A DNA stretch of 64,000 bases from Cryptomeria japonica. Taxonomy: Eukaryota > Streptophyta > Pinopsida > Cupressales > Cupressaceae. The stretch lies in NCBI RefSeq assembly GCF_030272615.1, contig NC_081415.1:265639925-265703924 (forward strand), in the 5' to 3' direction. Below the pieces are notes generated by a model. That model had not been told where the DNA came from, made no database searches, and saw only the letters and a list, made by a program, of their open reading frames with translations. How positions within the stretch are numbered: position 1 is the stretch's first letter; every line of letters begins with the position of its first letter. Of the stretch, positions 1-12,329 are shown in pieces. The position numbers were made by a program, and so were the translations under genes.

Positions 1-2469
1 ATGTTTGAGTGCTTTTGACTTCTCTGGCATTTTATTCTCTTAGCGTGTTTGTGTTAAATAGCGCTTCTGTTTAAACATAGAGTAGCGCTATTGTAACAGA
101 ACGTTGCAAAAATGACCCTGTAATTGAGAAAAGAAAATGTCTTAGGCTTGTGGAAGCCCACCATAGGTTCGATTTTTACTAACTGTTTGTCCCTTGTGTA
201 GGTCTAAAAACCAACCTCTTAAAAATAAAAAACTTCCTTTTTGGTGTTTTAAAAATTGAACAACACAAAATTTTCTTTTTTTGCAAGCTTAGGATCAAAA
301 TTTGTGTTTGGTGCTATAAAATTGAACAAAACAAACTTTTGTTTATTGCAAGTTTAGGCTTAACTTTTCATTTGGTACTTAAAAATCAACAAAAACAAAT
401 CCATTTCTAGCATCAAACTTAAGCAAAAATTTACAAGCAACACTTCAAATTTTGGTGCAATTAAAAAAACTTACAATCCACTTGTTTCGATTTTTGAAAG
501 CGATTTACTTCAAGCAAACGTGCTTTTTATTAAGTTGACCAGGATTTCATTTTCCTCGTTACTTAAACATATTGCCTTTGAAGTTAAAAAGAACATCATG
601 ATTGTTGGAGCAACATCTCCAAATAGTTAGAACACATTACGATGATGGGTTAAAAAGAACAAGTGAATTTCGTGCTTGGCACACTTGTGCAAAAGGGTTG
701 GTTGAGTGATCCTACTTCTAACACACACTATCCTCTCCCTTGGCTTTCGTGGTCCTAGGTGCAAGAGAAAAGTGTTAGTAACACTCAAAATTTTATTTTT
801 TTAAGAGAGGCCTGCCAAGAGACACATCACTCTTGGGAACGACCTCGCGCGGTAAATTCTTCGAGCCGCTATAGAAATCAGGTGAGAGCGAAAGTTGTAT
901 CCTTGGGTATAGCTATTCCTACAATGTAACTTGCCGAAAGGACAAATAGGCCCCACCACAAGTTACAAGGCTCTTAAGTGAGTCACTACAAAATGAACTT
1001 ATGTCCAAAGACATCGAAAATGACTAAACACCTTTAAGTAGTAGCCCACCCATTCTATTGATTGAGAATACTTAAGATATAATTAAGTGCAAGAGCATAG
1101 ATAGTTTTGCTCCCAAGATACTCACCATACATATTTCCTTGAGTAGAAACATAGCTTTTTGAAAGGTCACTTGTGGCTTGATAAAAGTGGTGACTCCCCC
1201 ATCATAGGGATCATCTATTTTTTATACTCACGCAAGACTTAGTATATCACATCCTTACCTGCCACAGTGGGATTCATAAGGTATGTAGTACCAAAGTCGA
1301 AGAAATATCAAGATGTGGGCTAAATTTATCACAACTGGCCATTTGACCTTAGGGATACAAAATGTTTGAAGTGTTTTCATGTTAGTCAAGACCAAGTACA
1401 AATTGAGCCGACTTTAGGCTTTGGAAAGAAAACACCTAAAATACACTTAAAGGAAGGGGTCATAAAAAGTCCAAAGATTGGGTTGATCTAGACCCATACT
1501 CATTTGTGCCTTTTTAAGGCAACATTCTTGTGTTTGTGTGCTTTCTTTGTTTTCTTGTCAAAGAAAAATCAAAAATCAACACAAGTGTTCATCCAACCAA
1601 GCATCTTTCAAAAAAAACCAAAAGATCAAAAAAAAAAAAAAAAGAATCAAACTTTATGACCATTCTTCACATCTTGCGAAAGAAGAATCATCATCAAAGT
1701 GTCAACTTGAAAAGAAGACCATTGAGCTCAAAGGCTTTGATCAAAAGGAGGAAACTCTTCTATCTAAATAGACAAATCTTTGTCTCCCATAGAGTTTTTC
1801 TACGTCACATGCGTCTCTACCTTCAAGGCAAAACAAATGAATTTGATTCAGAGTCATTGAACCACAGAGCTTTGAGTTATCACAAAAACCAAGGAGGCAA
1901 GATTAATCCCAACTTCTTCCCAAACATTTGTATCACATACAACATAGCTTGAGAAATGCCACCAACACTTGAAAGGGAAGAGATAGAATTTGTTCCATTC
2001 GTGACACAAAGCTTTTATTGAAGTTAACACATTTCATCCATTATCTCACTCATACATCATCACTTCATCATCAATCTATTCCAACTCTCAAAACATTAAG
2101 AGGTTCTTGTCCCAAGTTCTCTTTTTAGATATTGCTTGAATCAAACACATCACATCACTTTTTAGATTGTTTCTACATCTAGGATAAGCTCATCCTAAGA
2201 GACACATCCATGCAGGTTAAAACTAGTTCATGAGTGAATCCTCTCATTACTAGGTAGTTAAATCTGTAACATATCTCAGATTTCTCTAAACCTTATCACA
2301 TCAAACCTTATCAAAAATGAACAAGCAATTCAAAGAAGGAATTTCGGTTACATCTACCTTAAAAGTGCTAGAGATCCACATGCAACACAATTCACCAACC
2401 ATCAATCTTTCATTTCATCAACAACTTATCATCATTTTCACTCAACTTCAACAAAAACTTGTAAACAAA
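1..2469 (+). other. Untranslated leader of Gypsy element 1
   Basis: No convincing protein is encoded upstream of gag. The stretch is AT-rich with an A-run near 1,629-1,645. Positions about 60-110 hold two AGCGCT palindromes, the same motif that forms the array near the 3' end of this element at 14,584-14,900. The segment around 840-1,140 is less AT-rich and looks like a conserved leader, but I cannot name a function. Short open frames around 1,530-1,950 are lysine-rich by-products of the A-rich sequence. Some Tat/Ogre elements have an extra ORF here; none is evident in this copy. Confidence 0.5.
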
Positions 2470-4002
2470 ATGGCTCACACCCGATCACACTCAAGGCAAC
2501 GAGAAGCAGAAATTGAAGAAGAAGAGGAGGAAAATCTCAATGAATTCCAAGAAGCACTTGGAGGAAATGCAAATGATGAAAACCCAAGTACTCCCACTCC
2601 TGGAACAATAGAAAGGGCCCAACATAACCCTCTCTTTAACAGACTTTTTGACGAAATACTCAGGAGCAATGCAGATGCTCACTTTTAAAAGCTCGCTCAA
2701 GAAGGAGCAAAACTCCCCTCTGACTTTGATCTTGCCCAATTAAGACAAGCGTCGGAACAACAAAGTCACCATGAAGAGGAAAGAGGTAGAGATCCCATCA
2801 GATATAACATTCCTTGAGGTAACCCACCACCTCCTCCTCCAAATGAAATGGAGATGTTGTGGCAACAAGTCAAGAATCTCATCCAACAACTTCATAGTGG
2901 TGTCAAAACTAACCAATTCTCACTAAATGACATCTGTCCCTATCCTTTTGATAGGAATCTTTATATGCCACCCTTTCCACGAGGATTCGAAACACCCAAA
3001 TTTGAAAAATATAGAGGAAAGGGAGATCCTCACGATCATGTCAGAGAATTTCATTCTGCTTGCCTCGAAGTGGCATATGAAGACACATACCTAATGCGCC
3101 TTTTTCCCTAAAGCTTGGGAGGAACAACCACATCATGGTTATCCCGACTACTAGGTGGCATTAGAACATTTGAGGAACTCATCCAGAAGTTCCTAGCACA
3201 TTACTCTCATAACATTGAACGCACCATGGCTGATCTTTGCAACACTAAACAAAAACCAGGTGAACTATTCTTAGTATTCCTACAACGATGGTGTCAAATG
3301 TCTAGCATACGTTCTCTTTAGTTACCTGAACGAGAACTAGTGGAAATATTCATTTCCAACTTAAACGAAGAAATGGAATTTCACCTAGATGTCAAAGACA
3401 TAGACTCTTTTAATGACATGATCACCAAGGGTTTGAAATATGAGTAGGCCCTCATCAAGAAAGGACTTATCAAAATCTATAATGAACCAAAGGATAGTCC
3501 TCGCCCATGCTTCAATAGTGATAAACCAAGCTTCTGGAACAAAAACAAGAATATCATCAACGATGGGGTTGTGGATGCCAGGACTATCATAAGTGCACAA
3601 CCTGTGGTTCGGTTTGCAGGACAGAATCCTCCACCTCAGAATAACACAAATGTTCCTTCAAATCAAGGTCGCATCACATCTCACGATGAACCTAGACCTC
3701 GTCAGCAAAAACAAAACCGAACATACACTCCCTTAGGGGAACCCATTGAAATAGTATTGTGACAACTCATTTCTCAAAATTTGGTCACTCTACCTAAAAC
3801 ATCAAACTATGAGCCTCAGGTCAAACCTGCATGGTGGAGAGATACTGAACATTGTGATTTCCACCAAGGGAGAGGACACAAGCCAAGTAATTGTCACCGA
3901 TTGAAAGATCTTATTCAGGATCTCATTGACTGAGGAGAAATTAAAATAGAAGGACATGACCCAAAAACAACAAACAATGATCATCTGATGTTCAAAAATT
4001 AA
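2470..4002 (+). pseudogene. gag: Gag of Gypsy element 1, disrupted
   Basis: One forward frame runs from an ATG at 2,470 to a TAA at 4,000-4,002 and is broken by about seven in-frame stops. An ATG lies further upstream at 2,317, but the sequence starting MAHTRSHSRQRE, followed by an acidic run, looks like a normal Gag start. The middle part (about 2,960-3,400) matches the retrotransposon Gag domain: a PPFPRGFETPKFEKYRGKGD stretch, then a WLSRLLGGIRTFEEL stretch. Near the C-terminus, from about 3,853, a CDFHQGRGH...NCHRLKDLI motif stands in for the zinc knuckle typical of Tat Gag. Gag would form the cytoplasmic particle and bind element RNA. At least two stops sit where a Gln codon (CAG) is expected. 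Confidence 0.8.
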
Positions 4003-4288
4003 CTTCCATCACAAGATCAAAGGGGTCCTTCCACTTCCAAGAGAGACATTGATACCACGAATTATACGCAGGCTACATATAATTACACTGTAAATCACCT
4101 GTATGATGCCAGTGAACAAATTGCAACTATAACCATCAAGAATCCCAACTCCAATTGCAATGTTGTTACATGTCGCGGCAAGGTTACCATAAAGGCAGCT
4201 CCATAAGGCACCACCTCCCTACCAAAGCAGTACAATCTCGTGGAACAATTAGATAAAAAAACCTGCGCTTATATCCATTTTAGAGCTA

Positions 4289-4978
4289 TTGTGCCTATCG
4301 CCATCTCATAAAACAATCTTGGATCAAGCTCTCCAAGAGGCGTCAGTCCCTGCAAACCTGAATATAGACCAATTTCAAACCATGGTTGGAAGTCTAAAGT
4401 CATCACCTTGTCTCACTTTTTTTGAAAGTGACAACTTTTCCTTCCAGCAACCTCATAACGCTTCACTACACATTGAAGGCTTTATCAACCAGCACAGGAT
4501 CAAGCAAGTCTTGATCGATAATGGAGCAGGCCTGAATATTTGTACACCACAGTTGGTCACAGCATTGGGATATGCAATAGAATCAGTGGATCCTCGCAAG
4601 AAGATCACAATCAAAGCCTATGATGATGCATAGAATTCCTCCAAAGGAGCTATGGTACTACCAATCCGAGTGGGCCCTGTGGTAAAGCACATCATCTGTC
4701 AGGTTCTAGACCTTCCTCTGCCATACAATCTATTGTTAGGAAGACCTTGGATACATGTCATGCAAGCCATTCCATCTACCTACCATCAATGTATCAAGTT
4801 CCCACATAACGGTGTAGAGATCACAATCCTGGGCGATGCAAATCCCTTTGCATATTGTCATAATATCAGCCATCAACCAGAGATTACCGTTCCTAATAAC
4901 AAAGAAGCCATTTCCTCCACATCATATATAAGTCCCACCTCTCTTGCCAATTCAAACACCACTATACCCAAGCAATAA
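4289..4978 (+). pseudogene. Aspartic protease region of Gypsy element 1
   Basis: The frame shifts by one relative to Gag. A retropepsin-like segment carries the active-site variant IDNGAGLNIC, with the catalytic Asp codon at 4,517-4,519, where DSGAS or DTGA is usual. The flap and C-terminal part follow, ending in LLLGRPWIH near 4,734-4,757, which is a common end of plant Gypsy proteases. A TAG stop at about 4,631 separates the two halves. The protease would cut the Gag-Pol polyprotein inside the particle. The Asp-Asn-Gly-Ala form is seen in relatives, so the Asn is not in itself proof of inactivity; the stop is. Confidence 0.75.
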
Positions 4979-5110
4979 AAGCTTAAGATGAAAATAGCTG
5001 AGGAAGGTCCTAGGGAATACAACTTAAGTCAACTCTTTTGTGTGGGACAAATGCCCACTTCTCCTAGAACACACGGTAAACCATAACAGTTACTCCAACA
5101 ACCACTGATC

Positions 5111-5440
5111 ATGCTAGCATGTGCTTTGACACCTTTCATCCTTGGAAAGAGTCAAGAAGAAGAAACCCAAGATGAGGACTTAGCGGAATGGATCTATAAA
5201 GATCCCATCACCACTGATATACCGCAAGCTACGCTTCCTATGGATCAATATGGAAAAGGCCTCCTCATTATGCAAAGAATGGGGTATGATGGTCAAAGTG
5301 CTTTGGGATATTGCAAACAAGGACGACATGAACCTCTACTACTGGAATTAAAGCCCAAAGGTAATACAGCCCTAGGCTTTGAAAAGGAGATCTTTCCTAA
5401 GCTCAGATTCAAAGGAAAACCCAACAAACCACTATATTAG
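5111..5440 (+). pseudogene. G-patch domain in the protease-RT linker of Gypsy element 1
   Basis: The open stretch contains YGKGLLIMQRMGYDGQSALG followed by a basic, Gly-containing tail (GYCKQGRHEPLLLELKPKGN). The spacing of glycines and the hydrophobic residues between them fit the G-patch motif, an RNA-binding module found after protease in some retroviruses and in some plant Gypsy elements. It is in the same frame as the protease segments and as the RT downstream. The stop at 5,438-5,440 ends it in this copy. I infer RNA or RT contact by analogy only. Confidence 0.6.
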
Positions 5441-5586
5441 CCTATTGCAAAGAGGACACCTTTCATTATCAAAGTAGCATCAACACCATCGCAACTACCC
5501 CACTGAGGCTCAAAATCCCAACACAACCATCTACAGTTCCAATCATCCCACTAAGCAAACCAATAATCCCATCAGCAGCAGCAACT

Positions 5587-6375
5587 GTGTCAGAACTCGC
5601 AACAACATCTACAACACCAGCAGTTCCAGCAGAAGCAACTAAGTCAACACTACCAATACTCCCCGTATTAGATTCATTTATCCCCATCATCCTTCTTGCG
5701 GCACTGATCATTTCATCTACAAAGGTACATCAACTGATCGCACCTGCAGTGTTTAACTCAAAGGACATCCCAGTATGGTATAGTAATCGGATGCTGAAAA
5801 GTGATTTAGAGACCGACTCACATGAATGGGAATTTGATTCCATCCAGCTTAATACTTTAGATGAGGAAGACACATCACTACCTCCACCATGCAAAGACAT
5901 CCCTATTTACGGAGAAGCACAGATAAAGACTTCTTGGGTTCCTGAGCTGGAAACATCTTCCACAGACCCCACATCTCATCCAATGTCTAATTCTGACAGG
6001 GAGAGTACCTTCAATGACCTTCACCACACTGTCTTAACCCTCATCGATACATCTAATGAACTTAACCTAATCGATGAAGTAATGCCCATTATCCATCCTG
6101 AACTCATCAAATGGAACCAACCAAATCCCCCATGTTTTGACCTCTTCTAAAATGATGAGGCCATCATTGACTTTTTGGAATTAAGGGATAACCTACCAAG
6201 TGGGGATCACAAAGCTAGATTTGCCATAGTTCTAAATAGCACAGCATACTTCGGGGTGGATGCCAAACCTTTCAGCTGCAAAAATATAACAATAAAACAT
6301 GGATCTTCCAGTGAAAACCACACTGTGGCACTGTTTGATTCAACAAAAGTAAAAAGAAAGTGTATCCAACGGTGA
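5587..6375 (+). pseudogene. Protease-RT linker of Gypsy element 1, no known domain
   Basis: A further open stretch in another frame, with one stop near 6,150, rich in Ser, Thr, Pro and acidic residues. It sits between the G-patch and the RT where Tat polyproteins have a long variable linker. I recognise no fold. The frame change relative to both neighbours is a frameshift pair that marks decay of this copy. Confidence 0.5.
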
Positions 6376-6574
6376 AAACCTCTCTGAGGCACCTGAGGAT
6401 GAAGGGTTTGACATTCTCCCTGCTAGTACACAACAGGAATGATCAACAATTCTCATTGAGGAAACAAAAGAATACAATGTGGGGACTCCTGAAACTCCTC
6501 ACCACATACATCTGGCATCTCTTCTAACTCTAGAGGAATAGCCTAAATTTATAGAGTTCTTTCAAAAGCATCAG

Positions 6575-7950
6575 ATGAACTTTGCATGGTCATATGCAGA
6601 CATGCCTAGGCTTGATCCTGATTTAGTCATGAATCACCTCACCGTAGCAGAAGGAGCCAAACCTATCAAGCAAAAGCTTCGTAAGATGCATCCTAAGATT
6701 GCAATGCTAGTACTCAAGAAACTCCTAGATGTTGGTTTCATTAGACCAATTGATTATGCAGATTGGATCTCCAACATTGTGCCTGTTGGCAAACCAAAAG
6801 GGGGCATCCGCATTTGTATCAACTTCAGAGATCTGAATAAGGCATGTCCTAAGGATGACTTCCCCCTACCAAATATCGACATCATAGTAGACCTAACAGT
6901 AGGAGATGCCATGCTTTCACTCATGGATGGCTTTTTAGGATATAATCAAATAAAGATCGCACCAGAGGAACAACATAAGATAGCCTTCACATGTCTATGG
7001 GGAACATATTGCTAGAATGTAATGCCTTTCGGCCTCAAGAATGCAGGAGCAACCTATCAACAAGCAATGACCACCATCTTCCATGACATGATGCATACTA
7101 TGATGGAAGATTATGTTGATGACTTACTAGCAAAATCACTCACTAGAGAAGGTCATCTCAACATATTAGATAAAATATTTGATAGACTGGAACAATACCA
7201 TGTTTGACTCAACCCAAAGAGATGTGTCTTTGGAGTAACCTTTGGGAAGCTTCTAGGATACATTGTCTCAAGCAAAGGTATTGAGGTTGACCCAACAAAG
7301 GTAAAAGCAATCATGGAGATGCCACCACCAAAGAACATCAGTCAGCTAAGGACATTGCAAGGACGGCTACAATCCATCCAAAGATTCATTGTACAATTGG
7401 CAGATAAGTGTCATCCTTTTACACACCTATTACACAAGAACATCTGCTTTCAGTGGGATGCCAGATGCCAGCAAGCATTCCAAATGCTTAAAGACTATCT
7501 CATGAATACACCATTGCTTATCCCACTAGATCCAAGTAGACCGTTATTACTCTATATCTCAGCAACAAGTACATCATTGGGTGTACTACTAGCACAACAT
7601 AATGCCGAAGGGAAAGAATGTGCTATTTACTACATCTCTTGCACACTAGTTGGCTATGAACTCAATTACAAACCTATTGAGCGAGCTTGCCTAGTAGTAA
7701 TCTTGGCAGCCACTAAATTAAGGAACTATCTATTAACACACAAGGTACAACTCATTGCAAAGATTGATCCACTCAAGTATTTACTCAGCAAAGCAGCATT
7801 GACAGGCCACTTGGCCAAATGGGTGATGATTCTAAGTGAATTTGACATCGAGTATGTAGACCATAAAGGTATCAAAGGTCAAGTTATTGTAGATCAGTTG
7901 GCCGATGCACCACTCATAGGTGACCATCCTCTCATTTCCAATTTTCCAGA
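6575..7950 (+). pseudogene. pol: Reverse transcriptase and first RNase H of Gypsy element 1
   Basis: RT motifs appear in order: VGFIRPIDYADWISNIVPV, KPKGGIRICINFRDLNKACP, DFPLPNIDII, then MPFGLKNAGATYQQAM and the catalytic YVDD at 7,112-7,123. Stops interrupt it at 7,013-7,015 (TAG) and about 7,205 (TGA), without leaving the frame. From about 7,313 comes the RT-linked RNase H, with the usual SRTLVGYELNY-like and KWVMILSEFDIEYV segments. Its first catalytic Asp position reads ISATS rather than an Asp-containing motif; loss of this Asp is expected in Tat elements, which rely on a second RNase H. The product would copy RNA into DNA in the particle. Confidence 0.88.
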
Positions 7951-7983
7951 TGAAGAGATATTCATGATCACAACCACACAACC

Positions 7984-8370
7984 ATGGAAACTATACTTTG
8001 ATAGTTCATACACTAGGCATGGCTTGGGGGCAGGCATTCTGTTTATCACACCTCAAGGTGATAGCATCCCAAAGTCTTACAGGCTCACATTTCCATGCAC
8101 TAACAACATAGCAGAGTATGAGGCCTTGATCACAGGACTCAAGCTAACCGTACAATGGAAATTACAAGAACTACAAGTAGACTCACAACTGGTCATTCGA
8201 CAAGCAACAGATGAATATCAGACCAAGGATGATAAACTCATGCCATATAAGCAAATGGTGGACAATCTAAAGGAATCGTTTACTACAATTACCTTTGAGC
8301 AGATACCAAGAGATCAGAATCGAGTTTCTGACGCTATGGCTACCATCGCATCTCTCCTAGATCTTCCACA
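7984..8370 (+). pseudogene. Second (archaeal-type) RNase H of Gypsy element 1
   Basis: WKLYFDSSYTRHGLGAG starts a second RNase H fold (Asp codon at 8,000-8,002), followed by NIAEYEALITGLKLTVQW (Glu), LQVDSQLVIRQ (Asp) and RDQNRVSDAMATIASL (final Asp). A second RNase H after the RT-linked one is the recognised mark of the Tat branch. Compared with Gypsy element 2 in this window (YFDGSY, VYGDSQLVINQ), this copy has lost a Gly in each motif. It would remove the RNA template strand. It lies in the uninterrupted frame 7,313-9,283, the longest open frame of the window. Confidence 0.85.
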
Positions 8371-8639
8371 AAATTCAACACACTACGAGTTCTTGGTAGA
8401 ACAACTTTGGATCCCTGCTTATGATATCCCCGAATTTGAGAGGATATGTCTCCTTGTCGGTTCTGAATCTCCATGGTACGGTGACTTCTTTACCTATCTC
8501 CATGATCACACCCTTCCTCCCAACCAATCGAATAACCAACGTAAAACCTTCATTCACCAAACTGCTCGATATACCATTATTGTCGAAACCCTATACCAAC
8601 GCAGTCTTGATGGTACTCTCCTTCAATGTCTGGAACAAG

Positions 8640-9730
8640 ATGAGATAACAAAGGCCTTGGAAGAGGTACATGAAGGAATTTGTGGAACCCATGCAAGTGT
8701 TCTATCACTAGCCAAGAAACTCATGCGCAATGGATACTATTGGCCATCTATGGAAAAAGTCTCATATTACTTTGTTAGAAAGTGCAAGAAATGCCAAGTT
8801 CATGGTGACCTGATACATGCATCAGCACAAGAATTGCAACCCATCACAACACCATGGCCTTTTTGTCAATGGGGTCTTAACCTTGTGGGTAAAATCCATC
8901 CATGTTCATCCAATGGCCATAAATTCATTATTACTGCCACTGAATACTTCACAAAGTGGATTGAAGCTGTTCCACTTACCCAAGTCACCGACAAGCAGAT
9001 CACCTCATTCATCCTCAATTACATCATCTGCTGGTATGGTGTACCCATGTCCATCATCACAGATAACGGTCTTCCTTTCAAAAATCAAGATGTTCGTGAA
9101 CTTTGTGAGAAATTTCACATCCAACACCGCTTTTCCACTCCCTATTACCGACAAGGCAATGGTCAGGCCGAAGCATCGAATAAAAACATATTGAGGATCC
9201 TAAAAAAGATAGTCAATGATGCCGATCGTGATTGGCACGTTCAATTGAATCCAACACTATGGGCATATCGAACTAGCATTTGAACCCCTATAGGTGCAAC
9301 TCCCTACTCATTGGTCTATGGTGCCGAAGCTATTTTACCTATTGAGGTAGAGATCCCATCACTACGGGTTTCCTTGCACAATCTCATCGATGATGAAGCA
9401 TACAGAGTATCCCATCTTCAGGACTTAGAGCTACTTGATGAGAAGCGACAAGCTGCATACAACCACCTCAAAGCCTATCAATAGTGCATGAGCCGAAGCT
9501 ACAATCATCGAGTTAAGCCTCGTACGTTCGAGGTGGGTGATCTTGTTCTTCGAGAAAATCTTCGTAACCAACCACATAGAGAACACCAAGGAAAGTTTGA
9601 ATCAAATTGGTTAGGCCCGTATGTTGTCACTGTTGTATTTGGGTCTGGGGCATATCAGTTGGCTACTTCAGAAGGAGAACCACTAGCAGATCCAATCAAC
9701 AACATGCACCTCAAACGGTTTTACACATAA
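8640..9730 (+). pseudogene. int: Integrase of Gypsy element 1
   Basis: A zinc-binding HHCC segment (HEGICGTH ... CKKCQVHG, about 8,670-8,805) precedes the catalytic core. The core acidic positions are Glu at 8,942-8,944 (ATEYFTKW, where Asp is usual), Asp at 9,062-9,064 (ITDNG) and Glu at 9,170-9,172 (GQAEASNK). A TGA at about 9,281 and a TAG at about 9,482 break the frame; the C-terminal part has the NWLGPYVV module typical of Gypsy integrases and ends at a TAA, 9,728-9,730. It would insert the cDNA into nuclear DNA. The Asp-to-Glu change is shared with Gypsy element 2. Confidence 0.87.
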
Positions 9731-10784
9731 GCTGCACAGAGCATCAGGCTCCCATATATACTGGCAAAAATACCAAAAACATCTAGATAAATGACCTGAA
9801 GAAAATACAAAAACATCAAAAAAAGTAAAGAAAAATCATGCATCCAAACGGTGAATAACCACTCTGGTGGCACCTTGGGTACGTGCAATGGTGAAAACCT
9901 GGCAAACAGGCGCCACTCGTAAAGGCTATGGCTCCATTGTCTTTCAGACTTTTTGCGATCACATCTACTTCATACATACATCCATCCATCCATCAACCAT
10001 GGCTTGTTATAAATATACAAATCCAAGAAAGTACTGCATGCATCCTGCATCCCACTTTTTTATAGTCATGCCTCAACTGGGGACAATTCCCTTAACCTAT
10101 TGATGGAGGTGGATTCTACATTGTCTTATGATTCATTCAAAGTTCTTCATTCAAAACTATCTCACAAAATCCAAAAACATTTAAAACAATTCAAAAATCC
10201 AAAAACATTCAAAACAATTCAAAATCCAAAAACATAAAAAAAACATCGAAAATTACACAAAAACATGGCAACACATTGTACATACTCATCCAAGCAGATA
10301 CCAAACCAACATTGAAAAATCGTCGCATGATGATCACTTCTCAAATTGACCAAAATAGTCGACATCAATAATCAAACTGTCTTTAACAAGGATGCATCCT
10401 TCCTTACCAAAACAAAGACAAAATGACATTTTCTTTGTCAAGAAAATTGTGTTAAGCTATCAAATAATTGGTGGATTTGTGAAGTAATTCATTCATTTAT
10501 ATGTATCAGGTTCTTACCGCATTGTTTGTGTGTCGTCTACACATTATTCCGATAAAGTTCTAGGGCATGTACTAATGGTGTCTACATGGGAAGTTCACTA
10601 AGCTACGTGATCATAGGCAAAAATACAGTCATAGATCACTACGGCTTGCTGACTACAGTGTATACCTCAACCATATGAGCATGAACCATTACCAAGGATC
10701 CATATTCTTTATTCTTTATGTATATACTATTTGTTTGCATGAACAATTCTCCTTCTTTGGTTCCTCCTCATCCAATTTGGATAA
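9731..10784 (+). other. Non-coding spacer after pol, Gypsy element 1
   Basis: No coding signal. The segment near 9,890 (GGTGAAAACCTGG...AGGC) recurs in Gypsy element 2 near 59,460-59,490 in the matching place, so it belongs to the element. A short tandem repeat of about 27-28 bp (ATCCAAAAACATT core) lies at 10,169-10,236. Confidence 0.55.
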
Positions 10785-11045
10785 AGGTTTTATCTCTTAT
10801 TACGGTATGCACTTGTCTCAGGATATGATCAGCCTAAGATCAAGGAGGACGATCCAAGTCATCCATGAATGGAGATGATCCTTGTCTATTCTGCAAGCAA
10901 TACTCTGGTCGACTTGACCCTTATATCAAGTCGTTTGTATTAACTTGCTATATAAAATCCATGTAAGAAATACTCAGGTCATCTTGAATCATTATGTCAA
11001 GATGCTTGTATTCTCTTCCAACATTTTAAAGCTCAATGATGAAAA
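10785..11045 (+). other. Conserved non-coding block with two hairpins, Gypsy element 1
   Basis: This block aligns by eye with the reverse complement of 58,505-58,775 in Gypsy element 2, although the sequence on either side is low-complexity and hardly alignable. It holds two copies of a 70-bp unit, each with AATACTC(T/A)GGTC followed by a perfect 8-bp stem. Hairpin 1 is 10,910-10,933 (CGACTTGA / TCAAGTCG, 8-nt loop). Hairpin 2 is 10,980-11,004 (CATCTTGA / TCAAGATG, 9-nt loop). The matching hairpin in Gypsy 2 is CAACTTGA / TCAAGTTG. Stems change on both sides at once, which suggests selection on structure. A role in packaging, RNA stability or transcription is inference only. Confidence 0.6.
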
Positions 11046-11279
11046 TAGAGCACTATGGATCGTCATTTCATCTCATCTATTTATATATTGCATTCCGTTG
11101 CATATCACTCATTCATATGTATGATTTATATGCAAATGTGAACAAGGTTCATATGAATAGTTATGTGAACATTAAGCTGGTCTTGGATACAATCATGACC
11201 GAGTACTCTGATACATCATCAATGCATCATGCAAAGTCTCAAAAACCTTGCCTTCCTCAGGATCATATCATCATTACAT

Positions 11280-12240
11280 TTAGTTGCATTTTGCATTAAG
11301 TACATTCATGACATTTTAATTAAATTGCATATAGTTCATTTAGTTTATTGACATTAGTCTTCATTAATCATTTGTATCATTGCATAATCATAAATAATTA
11401 GATTCATTCATGGGATAAAATTGTCCTTGATTGTATTAAACCATTTACTATGCATTCATTTAGTGTCAGTTATCCATTATCATTTCATTATCCTTTATCA
11501 TTTATCGTTGCGTACATTCATTTATCTATTCATTAGTTAAAAGGTGCATTCATTCATCCATTATTAAGTATCTTATTATGCTTATTTTTGGGATTCATTT
11601 ACATTGCATTCATTATCCCTTTTTAATTGCATTAAGGTGTAGTTATTAAAACCATAAGTTGTAGTATCATAACATTATCATTTTTTACTTAATCATATTA
11701 AGGCATTTAGAATCATAAAACCCATTTGTTTCCCAAACATTGGTTCATATCATTTTATATATCCATTATACATATGCATTCATTTCGGCATCATCATATA
11801 AACATTTTTACTTTACACTTTGTTTATCCATATTGCATTCATTTAAAAACATCTAGATGCATATTCATACATAAATCATTCATTCATTGCATTAACATCA
11901 TTACATATCATTATCTCATCATTATATCAAAATAGGAAACACCAAAATCCTATTCATAACTCATCATAAGCATACATTATCATCATGGCATTACATACAT
12001 AAAGCATCACATCAAATCAAACATGCACACATGTATAAACCTGCATTCATATATCAATATTGAACATCATAAAATCATCATAAAAACATGCATATAGGAA
12101 TCATCTCATAAATGCATAACATATACACGTATCCATCTAAACAATAAAAATCATACAATCACCATCCTGCATAGCATCCATACATATCAAATGCATATCA
12201 TCAAAAAATGGGATCTCCTTATATATATCATCTCATGTAT
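11280..12240. repeat. CAT/ATTCATT-rich low-complexity DNA, Gypsy element 1
   Basis: Nearly 1 kb built from short CATT, ATCA and TTCATT words with no reading frame. Gypsy element 2 has an equivalent ATGAAAATG-rich stretch (57,830-58,470) between the mobile-domain frame and the hairpin block, so this is element filler rather than host sequence. Tat-type 3' regions are known to be hypervariable and repeat-prone. Confidence 0.6.
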
Positions 12241-12329
12241 CCAAGTACAATGAAGTCTACAAAATCGGCTACCAAGAGCCATCCAAGATACAGTCCAAAA
12301 ATAAAATACACATATGCAAAAATGCTCTC

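Noticed and set aside
1530-1952. Open frame of 140 codons in the leader of Gypsy element 1
   Set aside because: Lys-rich translation of A-rich DNA, with a poly-A run inside and no domain. A second overlapping frame looks equally good, which points to composition.
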